Shown here: piece by piece, positions 56,320-64,000 of the stretch
Numbering within the stretch: position 1 is the first letter of the stretch
How the letters are laid out: each line of letters opens with the position of its first letter
Assembly: GCF_013365535.1 (NCBI RefSeq)
Contig: NZ_CP053590.1
Span: 350,001 to 414,000, forward strand
Origin: Aquimarina sp. TRL1
GTDB taxonomy: Bacteria; Bacteroidota; Bacteroidia; Flavobacteriales; Flavobacteriaceae
Direction: 5' to 3'
Length of the DNA stretch: 64,000 bases
Program-made: the position numbers and the translations under genes
Notes under the pieces: generated by a model
What the model was told of the DNA's origin: nothing
The model's input: the letters and a program-made list of their open reading frames with translations, nothing else
The model's database searches: none

Positions 56320-59300
56320 TTAAAATTTAAATAATTCTTCTGATTCTGATGTTGATTCAAAAAATGCATCTAACTCTTCATGGCTTACTTCTTTTTCTAA
56401 CCCATAATCTGATGGTGTCAGCTCCTGATTCTCTTTTTGTAAGCAATGCATAATTAACTCTTGTAAATTAGTGATGTATTGAAGTGCAATTTCTGCTATA
56501 GTACTTTCTTTATACTCTTTAGAAGCGTAACTCCAGGTAATTAACAATTGCCCGGAAGAGATAGAAGCATTGATTTCCAGTTTACTGGTAAAAGAGAGTC
56601 CTGCTGCTATTTCTATTCCGGAACTTTCTTTGGCATTATCCAACCAATCAATAGTGTCCAGGGTATTATCTAATTGTCCCAGGTAGTTAAAAACAATGTC
56701 CCATCGATTATCTGTAAATACTTCTCTTACCTCATCTGACGGATGTAGGTATTTAAGTGCTCCATACCCAATCCCTTTATCCGGAATCAATCGAAGTTCT
56801 TCTTTGGTCGACTTTATTAAAGTGCCATCATCCATTTGATCGTCATAGGACAGACACACCGGATATAAACTCGTAAACCAACCTACCGTATTACTAACAT
56901 CAATATCGGTGGCTATTACTTCTCGCCCATGTCCTTCCATCCCTATGACTATTTTGGAATGACTTGACCATTTTCCTATGGTCTTACTCAGGCAACTTAA
57001 AAGTATGTCATTAATTTCTGTTGCATATACCTGATTGATCTCCTGCAATAACATACTTGTGTATTTGGAATCCAGGGTTATGGTATAGTCCACAACGTCT
57101 TTTCTCTTCTTAGGAAGTGCTACCTTATAGTCTGTTGGTAAGACTCTATATGATTGAGTAATGGATTTCCAATAAGATAACTGACTATATACAGACTGGC
57201 TATTGGCTATTTTTTGCATCGCAGTAACCCATTCTCGGTAAGAGCTACTTTTAGCTCCAAGCTTTACAGTTTGTTCTCTTTTCAAAGCATTAATAATCGC
57301 CTGCATATCATCAAGCAATATTCTCCATGAAACTCCGTCAATTACCAGGTGATGTGCTACCAGGAATAGCCTGTTATTTTTTTCCTTCGAGGGTGTTTTA
57401 ATAAGTACGACTGCAAAAACATGTTCCTTATCAAGTGTGGTTTCATTCTGATAGGTATTACAAACCTGCTCAATAGAAGATCCGAGGTTTTGCTGTGTTT
57501 CTTCTTGGAGATTTTCTATTAGTAAAGACGGAATCCTATCGGTATAATCCTGTTTCCATCCTTCATTTTTCCTTGTGTATGCAAAACGTAATGCATCGTG
57601 TTGTAATACCAGTTCTTCAACCGCTCTTTCTAAAAATGCCTCATTAACCCCTTTATCTATTTCCATTAAAACAGATTGATTAAATACCTGTTTATTCTCT
57701 ACATGTACCTCATCAAAATACCATTGCTGAATAGGTAACAACGCACTTTCTCCTCGGAGCAATCCTTGCTCGCCAAGGATCAGATCTGTATGATTAGTAA
57801 TCATTTCAGCTAATGATGCAATGGTCTGGTGTTCGAAAATATCTTTTGGTTTTAAAGTATACCCCAATCTTTTGATCCTGCTTACCAGTTGAATGGTTAT
57901 AATTGAATCTCCTCCCAACTCAAAAAAGTTATCTTCTATCCCTATTTGAGAAGCACCTAAAAGCTCTTGCCAAATTTGTGCTAATTCAATTTCCAACTCT
58001 GTCTCAGGAGCAATATATTTCGACGTTAGTAACGTTGATATATCTGGATCAGGCAGTGCTTTTTTATCCAGTTTACCGTTAGCTGTAAGAGGCAGCTTTT
58101 GTAATGGTACCCATATCGCAGGAATCATATAATCCGGTAATCGTGATTTCAGATATTCCTTTAACACTTCTGTTTGCAATGAATCATCCATAACAATATA
58201 CGCCACGATACGTTTATTGCGATGCTCATCTTCTTTTACTAAAACACAACATCCTTTTATATCTGTATGCTCGGAAAGGCAATTTTCTATTTCACTCAAT
58301 TCAATCCGGAATCCTCTTATTTTTACCTGAGTATCCCCTCTCCCTATAAATTCAATAGTTCCATCCACTTGCCATCGAACCAAATCCCCAGTTTTGTACA
58401 TTTTTTCTTGTGGATTGAATGGGTTTGCTACAAATTTCTCAGCTGTCAATTCAGGCTGATTAAGATACCCTGTAGATACACCAAGACCAGCTGTACACAA
58501 TTCTCCTATGACCCCTACAGGGCAAGGTTGCATATTTTGATCTAATACATAAACGGTGGTCCCGGAAATAGGAGGTCCTAATGGGATACTCTTGTTGGTT
58601 TCCAAACTTCTTGGGATAGTATAACAACATGTAAAGGTGGTATTCTCTGTTGGTCCATATCCATTTACAACTTGTACTGATGGTAATGTGTTATAAACTT
58701 TGGCAACACTCTGAGGATTCAGAACATCTCCTCCACTTAAAATATAGGCTAATTTTAGAGAAGCGATATCACTGTTCGCCCACTGATCAAAAAGGGCTGA
58801 GGTTAACCAGATGGTGTTAACATTATGTCTAGAAATACTTTCATTGATAATCGATAAATCAATTACATCAGATGGATATAATACTAATGTTCCTCCTTGT
58901 AATAAAGAGCACCATATCTCGAAAGTAGCTGCGTCAAAAGATACGGATGATAATTGCAGTATGGTTGTCTGGTCTCCCAGCGGAATTACATCCATCTGTG
59001 ATAATCTGACAACCCCCCTATGTGGAATCAATGTCCCCTTGGGTTTTCCTGTTGATCCAGAAGTATATATTGCATATGCGATATCTTCTGAAGAAATAGA
59101 AATCTCAGGAGATCCCATTGACATCTCTTCAATAGTCTCCCATTCACTATCTACTAAAAGTAATGTTGCTTTTGATATAGTTTTTATACACTCAGGACTG
59201 GTATTATTTCCTAAAACAGTTCTTACATCTGCATCTTCCAGCATATACATAATACGTTCCGATGGATAGGAAGGGTCAATAGGCAGGTATCCGGCTCCTG

Positions 59301-62300
59301 CTTTTAAAATTCCTAAAATACCAACTATCATTTCTAAAGAACGAGACATACATACTCCTAATAATGCCCCTTGCTGCACCCCGGATATTATCAGATAATT
59401 TGCTAATTGATTTGACTTCTGGTCTAGGACTTCATAGGTAATTCTTTCTCCGTTAAGGATTACTGCAGTTTCCTGCCCTCTTACGTTCACTTGCTCAGAA
59501 AACAAATCAATTATTGTTGTCTCTAAAGGATAGGTAACCGATGTATTATTAAATTCCTGAAGTAACTGTGTTTTTTCTTCTCTGGAAATAATCTCTATAG
59601 CACCAATAACTGAAGAAACATTTTGGGTAACCGTCCTTAAAACATTCTCGTAATGCTTAAGAAAACGGTGCATCGTTTCCTCTTTGAATAGGGCTGTGCA
59701 ATACTCTAACTCTATAATGAGTTCTTCTTCTTTTTCGATCGCTATTAATGTTACATCAAACTGAGAGGTTGTCGCATTATGTTCAAATGGAGTTAATGTT
59801 ATATCATCCATAACTACATCTATTGCTTCTGGTGTATTCTGTAATACAAACATTACCTGAAACAACTGATTCATACTCATATCTCTTGTTTCTACCATAC
59901 GATCCACGACCTTTTCGAAAGGCACAGACTGATGTTCATATGCTCCTAAAGTCACTTCTTTTACCTTTTGCAAATACTCCAAAAAGCTATAGGTGCCTGT
60001 AATAGGTGTATGTAATGCCAGGGTATTCACAAAGAAACCTATCAATCCTTCAAGTTCCTGATGTGTCCTATTTGCAATAGGAGTTCCGACACATATATTC
60101 TCCTGACTTGTGTATTTGTAAAGCAACACTTTAAAAGATGCTAACAATACCATAAAGAGCGTTGTACCTGACTCTTTTGCTAGCCCGTTTATTGCACTGG
60201 TTAATTCGGCATCCATTGTATATCGAAGTGCTGATCCTTCTGTGTTTTTTATAGAAGGTCTGGAAAAATCTGTTGGTAATAGCAATGGAGTAATTCCCTC
60301 GAGACTATTCGTCCAATACGATAATTGTGCTTCTAACAGGCTGGGAGTAAAATACTCTCGTTGCCATACAGCGTAATCAACATACTGCAATGGAATATCT
60401 GACAGGTTTGGTATTTTTTCATTTTTATACTGTCTATACAATTCAGAAAACTCACTAAACAATACCGTATCAGACCAACCATCACTGGAAATATGATGAA
60501 TTACCAAAGCTAAAACGGAAGAAGTCCCTTCCTGTTCGTACAAACAGCCTCTCAGCATATAATCTGAAGACAGATCAAAAGGTCGCGCGATAAACGCTTC
60601 TACAGCTTCTTGTACGGTTTCTGATTCTTTTAATCGAACACACTCTAAGGACCAGGCATCAGCCGCTATTTGCTTTTGGTATCCCACCCCTTCATTAGAT
60701 CGAATAACAGTTCGTAATACTTCATGTCGTTCAATGATTTCTCGCAGCGATTTCTCCAAAGCTACAAAATCAATATCTCCATGTATCGTAAACACCTCTG
60801 GAATATGATATTCCAAACTTCCTTGTAACTGATCTAAAAACCACAATCTTTCCTGACTAAAAGACAAGGGCATAAACTCAGTTCTTTCTCGCTTTTCGAT
60901 GGACGGTAACACTGCTCTATTGCTAGTTGTATTGGCCAACAAATACCTTCCTAAATCTGCAATTGTTGGGTATAGAAATACATCTTTTATGGCTACTTCT
61001 AATGAAAGTGATTTTCTAAGAACTGATACCAATCGTGTTGCAAGAAGGGAATGACCTCCTAATTCAAAAAAGTTATCATGCACCCCTATTTTCTCCACCT
61101 GTAATAAATCTTGCCAGATAGTGACTAAAGTTTCTTCTTGTTCATTTCTGGCTGCTACATAAGTGATTGTCGATAATGAAGCAGTATCAGGATCTGGTAA
61201 TGCTTTTTTATCTAATTTCCCGTTACTGGTCAGAGGCATTTCTTCTAAAAACACCCAAATCATCGGAACCATATATTCTGGTAATGTTTCTTTTAGGTAC
61301 TCCTGTAGTATTTCTTTATTTTCTGTTGTGATGGTTGTAACCACATACCCGATCAAACGCTTGTTTCCACCTGGATCTGGTTTAGCGACTACACAGCAAC
61401 TCTTAACTGATTCATGGGAGACTAATACTTTCTCTATTTCTCCCAATTCAATGCGGTATCCTCGTATTTTTACCTGATTATCTCCTCTTCCAATAAAGTC
61501 AATATTCCCATCTGGTAACCATCGGGCTAAATCCCCTGTACGATACATTCGCTTTCCTTTATCAAAAGGATCTGAAACAAACTTTTCTGCTGTTAATTCC
61601 GGGCGGTTTAGGTATTCTATAGCAACTCCTTCTCCTCCAATACACAATTCTCCTATAACACCAATGGGAAGTAATTGTAGCGCTGAATCCAACACATAGA
61701 ACTTTGTGTTTTGCATTGGTTTTCCAATAGGTACATTGGGTAATTTTTCTAAATTGGAAGTTTCTGTAGTTTCGAAGAAAGAACTATCAATCGTTGTTTC
61801 TGTTGTCCCATAACTATTAATAATTCTAAATGCTTTTCCAAAACGTGATAGCAACCGCTGAAAATCAGCGGAAGTACATACATCCGATCCCAGAATTAAC
61901 AACTTCATCCAGGAAAAATCCAGTTTTTCTTCAAAAATGTGATCCATTAACGGAACTGCTAAAGCGGGTGTTAGCTCTACTATATTTGCCTGATGTGTTG
62001 CTATCAATGTATACAAACTTGGAGGATCGAATCGAATATCGGTAGGGCAGATAATCATTGTCCCTCCTGATAGTAAACTACGACAAAGATCTCCGGTAAA
62101 TACATCAAATGAAAAACTAGCCATTTGTAGCAAACAGGTTGTATTATCCAATGAATATGCTTGCAACCAGGCATGTGCTATATTGTATAGCCCTCCATGA
62201 GAAACTGCCACCCCTTTTGGTCTTCCTGTAGTCCCGGAGGTATAAATAACATAAGCTGTTTGCTCTTGTCCGATTTCTACAGATAAGGTAGTAGTAGGAT

Positions 62301-64000
62301 ATCTACTAAGTTTATCCTGATCAAGATCTAGTATGATTGCTTTTCCTCTATTAGAAGAAGTTACCTTCTGAATATCGACTTCCGTACTGAGTAACGTATG
62401 TATTCCTGCATCTTCGATCATATAGTTAATTCGATCTTCTGGATATTCCGGATCGATAGGAACATACCCTCCTCCTGATTTTAAGACCGCCAATACACTT
62501 ACAATCATCTCAACAGATCTGGATAGACAAATCCCAACCATTGTATGTCCGCTTACCCCCCTATCCAATAACAACTGTGCTAATTGGTTTGACTTTTGAT
62601 CCAGTTCCTGATATGTGAGTGTATGTTCTTTGTATACCACCGCAACTTTATCAGGTACTAAAAGCACTTGTTTTCTAAACAAATCACAGATTGTTTCTTC
62701 TGTGGAAATCTGTATAGAAGGAGGATTGAATGCTATTACCAACTGTTCTTTTTCTTCTTCTGAAAGCATAGGTAATTCTAACAAGGAATAAGAAGTATTT
62801 TGAACGACACTTTTTAATATATTTTCATAATGTCGGATCATACGATGTATCGTATCTTCCTTAAACAAATCTGTACAATACTCAAACTCTAGAGAGATTC
62901 CTTTTTCTGACTCTGTTACGGTTAATGAGATATCAAATTGAGAAGTGATGGTTTCAAATTCGAACTGAGAAAGCGTTACTCCTTCCATTGTAATATCATC
63001 CACATCTGGAGTATTTTGTAATACAAACATCACCTGAAACAGTGGGGTTGTACTCATATCACGAACAGAAACTACTCTATCTACCACTTTTTCAAACGGA
63101 ACCAACTGATGATCATATGCTCCCAGTGTTACTTGTTTTACCTGATTAACGAGTTCTTCAAAGCTTCCATGCCCATCTAATTGTGATCGCAATGCCAATG
63201 TATTAATAAAGAAACCGATTAGCCCTTCAAGTTCCTGGTGTGTTCTATTGGCAATTGGCGTTCCCACACAAATATCTTCCTGTCCGCTATATCGATATAA
63301 CATCACTTTAAACGCAGATAACATTGTCATAAATAAGGTTACCCCATGTTCTTTACTCCATGAAAGAAGTTGCGTTCTCATTTTTGCATCCAGCTCATAA
63401 TTAATAATAGCACCGGAAGTACTTTGAATAGCCGGTCTGGTATAATCTGTAGGCAATGCAAGACTAGTTGTATTCGACAGGCAAGCCTCCCAATATGATA
63501 ATTGTTGTTCTAAAATATCCTGAGTCAAATACTTTCGCTGCCATATTGCATAATCGATATACTGTAATGGTAACTTTTCAATATCTGGGGAAGTATTATT
63601 TTTATATGCATCGTATAAACGCACAAAGTCTTTGACCAAAATAACGTCTGACCATCCATCATTAGCAATATGATGCATCACTAATGAAAGAATATGTTCT
63701 TCTTCTGAAATACGATATAAACACGCCCTCAACATATAATCTTTTGATAAATCAAAAGGTTGTGAAATAAAAGCTGGTAATAGTTGTTGCAATGTTTCTT
63801 CTGATGGGACCTGCACACTGGTCATTTCCCATTGATCAATTGTTAACACTTTTTGATACCCCACTCCATCTACCGGTTGTATTACTGTACGCAATACTTC
63901 GTGCCTTGACAAAATTCCTTTCAGCGTTAATTCCAGTGCAGTAGCATCTAACTTTCCTTTGAGACGAAATACTTCTGGAATATGATATTCTAAACTTCCT
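56320..64000 (-). CDS. Nonribosomal peptide synthetase (N-terminus outside window): ...C-A(Orn)-T-C-A(Val)-T-E
   Basis: The frame is open to the right edge, and the TTG at 63912 is not a start. About 2560 residues are visible. They begin inside an internal-type C domain (GSLEYHIPEVF; HHIANDG at 63677-63651), so at least one further module or starter region lies outside. The first A domain (TSGTTGRPKG 62245-62215; FDVFTGD at 62110) reads D-V-G-E-I-G-S-I-D-K, which equals the published Orn signature as I recall it. The second (FDAATFE near 58953; NGYGPTENTTF 58672) reads D-A-F-W-L-G-G-T-F-K, near Val. A GGDSI carrier (57920) and an epimerase (HHLVIDGVSW, EGHGRE) follow, so D-Val is passed on. 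The acidic C-terminus ends EELFKF and should dock to the next protein. Confidence 0.93.
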   Translation of the reverse strand, partial: GSLEYHIPEVFRLKGKLDATALELTLKGILSRHEVLRTVIQPVDGVGYQKVLTIDQWEMTSVQVPSEETLQQLLPAFISQPFDLSKDYMLRACLYRISEEEHILSLVMHHIANDGWSDVILVKDFVRLYDAYKNNTSPDIEKLPLQYIDYAIWQRKYLTQDILEQQLSYWEACLSNTTSLALPTDYTRPAIQSTSGAIINYELDAKMRTQLLSWSKEHGVTLFMTMLSAFKVMLYRYSGQEDICVGTPIANRTHQELEGLIGFFINTLALRSQLDGHGSFEELVNQVKQVTLGAYDHQLVPFEKVVDRVVSVRDMSTTPLFQVMFVLQNTPDVDDITMEGVTLSQFEFETITSQFDISLTVTESEKGISLEFEYCTDLFKEDTIHRMIRHYENILKSVVQNTSYSLLELPMLSEEEKEQLVIAFNPPSIQISTEETICDLFRKQVLLVPDKVAVVYKEHTLTYQELDQKSNQLAQLLLDRGVSGHTMVGICLSRSVEMIVSVLAVLKSGGGYVPIDPEYPEDRINYMIEDAGIHTLLSTEVDIQKVTSSNRGKAIILDLDQDKLSRYPTTTLSVEIGQEQTAYVIYTSGTTGRPKGVAVSHGGLYNIAHAWLQAYSLDNTTCLLQMASFSFDVFTGDLCRSLLSGGTMIICPTDIRFDPPSLYTLIATHQANIVELTPALAVPLMDHIFEEKLDFSWMKLLILGSDVCTSADFQRLLSRFGKAFRIINSYGTTETTIDSSFFETTETSNLEKLPNVPIGKPMQNTKFYVLDSALQLLPIGVIGELCIGGEGVAIEYLNRPELTAEKFVSDPFDKGKRMYRTGDLARWLPDGNIDFIGRGDNQVKIRGYRIELGEIEKVLVSHESVKSCCVVAKPDPGGNKRLIGYVVTTITTENKEILQEYLKETLPEYMVPMIWVFLEEMPLTSNGKLDKKALPDPDTASLSTITYVAARNEQEETLVTIWQDLLQVEKIGVHDNFFELGGHSLLATRLVSVLRKSLSLEVAIKDVFLYPTIADLGRYLLANTTSNRAVLPSIEKRERTEFMPLSFSQERLWFLDQLQGSLEYHIPEVFTIHGDIDFVALEKSLREIIERHEVLRTVIRSNEGVGYQKQIAADAWSLECVRLKESETVQEAVEAFIARPFDLSSDYMLRGCLYEQEGTSSVLALVIHHISSDGWSDTVLFSEFSELYRQYKNEKIPNLSDIPLQYVDYAVWQREYFTPSLLEAQLSYWTNSLEGITPLLLPTDFSRPSIKNTEGSALRYTMDAELTSAINGLAKESGTTLFMVLLASFKVLLYKYTSQENICVGTPIANRTHQELEGLIGFFVNTLALHTPITGTYSFLEYLQKVKEVTLGAYEHQSVPFEKVVDRMVETRDMSMNQLFQVMFVLQNTPEAIDVVMDDITLTPFEHNATTSQFDVTLIAIEKEEELIIELEYCTALFKEETMHRFLKHYENVLRTVTQNVSSVIGAIEIISREEKTQLLQEFNNTSVTYPLETTIIDLFSEQVNVRGQETAVILNGERITYEVLDQKSNQLANYLIISGVQQGALLGVCMSRSLEMIVGILGILKAGAGYLPIDPSYPSERIMYMLEDADVRTVLGNNTSPECIKTISKATLLLVDSEWETIEEMSMGSPEISISSEDIAYAIYTSGSTGKPKGTLIPHRGVVRLSQMDVIPLGDQTTILQLSSVSFDAATFEIWCSLLQGGTLVLYPSDVIDLSIINESISRHNVNTIWLTSALFDQWANSDIASLKLAYILSGGDVLNPQSVAKVYNTLPSVQVVNGYGPTENTTFTCCYTIPRSLETNKSIPLGPPISGTTVYVLDQNMQPCPVGVIGELCTAGLGVSTGYLNQPELTAEKFVANPFNPQEKMYKTGDLVRWQVDGTIEFIGRGDTQVKIRGFRIELSEIENCLSEHTDIKGCCVLVKEDEHRNKRIVAYIVMDDSLQTEVLKEYLKSRLPDYMIPAIWVPLQKLPLTANGKLDKKALPDPDISTLLTSKYIAPETELEIELAQIWQELLGASQIGIEDNFFELGGDSIITIQLVSRIKRLGYTLKPKDIFEHQTIASLAEMITNHTDLILGEQGLLRGESALLPIQQWYFDEVHVENKQVFNQSVLMEIDKGVNEAFLERAVEELVLQHDALRFAYTRKNEGWKQDYTDRIPSLLIENLQEETQQNLGSSIEQVCNTYQNETTLDKEHVFAVVLIKTPSKEKNNRLFLVAHHLVIDGVSWRILLDDMQAIINALKREQTVKLGAKSSSYREWVTAMQKIANSQSVYSQLSYWKSITQSYRVLPTDYKVALPKKRKDVVDYTITLDSKYTSMLLQEINQVYATEINDILLSCLSKTIGKWSSHSKIVIGMEGHGREVIATDIDVSNTVGWFTSLYPVCLSYDDQMDDGTLIKSTKEELRLIPDKGIGYGALKYLHPSDEVREVFTDNRWDIVFNYLGQLDNTLDTIDWLDNAKESSGIEIAAGLSFTSKLEINASISSGQLLITWSYASKEYKESTIAEIALQYITNLQELIMHCLQKENQELTPSDYGLEKEVSHEELDAFFESTSESEELFKF

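Noticed and set aside
63910..63912. TTG as start codon of the right-most synthetase
   Set aside because: The same frame continues upstream with conserved condensation-domain sequence (GSLEYHIPEVF) to the window edge, so the gene is truncated by the window.

Overview
The window looks like the chromosome of a marine Flavobacteriia-type Bacteroidota (Aquimarina- or Kordia-like; the genus is a guess). The reasons are strong AT bias, A-rich regions before starts instead of Shine-Dalgarno sites, a TAnnTTTG promoter element, Asp-box secreted proteins, GIN-domain and CarboxypepD_reg-like proteins, and LytS/LytTR pairs. No rRNA, tRNA, CRISPR array or insertion sequence was seen.

Positions 1-17,000 are ordinary envelope and regulatory genes. 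They comprise a truncated secreted Asp-box propeller protein, a GIN-domain protein, two related TlpA-type thioredoxin lipoproteins around a LytS/LytTR pair and a membrane-less DsbD-like protein with a frameshifted tail, an S41 protease, a methyltransferase, small unknown proteins, a CarboxypepD_reg-like protein, and an OmpR-type two-component pair. Phased TTAAC/TTAAT direct repeats lie before the protease gene and before the two-component genes.

Positions 16,975-31,169 (minus strand) hold an operon for an iterative lipid or polyketide synthase related to polyunsaturated fatty acid (PUFA) synthases. Its first protein is NPD-NPD-KS-AT-ACP-ACP-KR and its second is KS-AT-DH-PPTase. A discrete ACP, an alpha/beta hydrolase, a family 1 glycosyltransferase and a small membrane protein follow. 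The set is nearly self-sufficient: enoyl reductase-like, ketoreductase, dehydratase and phosphopantetheinyl transferase activities are all present. The product is probably a glycosylated secondary lipid.

Positions 33,680-64,000 (minus strand) hold a nonribosomal peptide operon that begins beyond the right edge. Three synthetases (one truncated), an EntS-like exporter, a luciferase-like monooxygenase, an ArpA/BesD-like Fe/2-oxoglutarate hydroxylase and a type II thioesterase end at a strong terminator. Adenylation signatures read by eye suggest ...-Orn-(D-Val)-Ile-Leu-(D-Tyr)-X-Gly, released by the terminal thioesterase. Epimerase positions, condensation-domain types and docking elements agree with this order. 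A kinase-like gene and a beta-propeller lipoprotein gene separate the two assembly lines, so they may be two neighbouring clusters or one lipopeptide/glycolipid locus.
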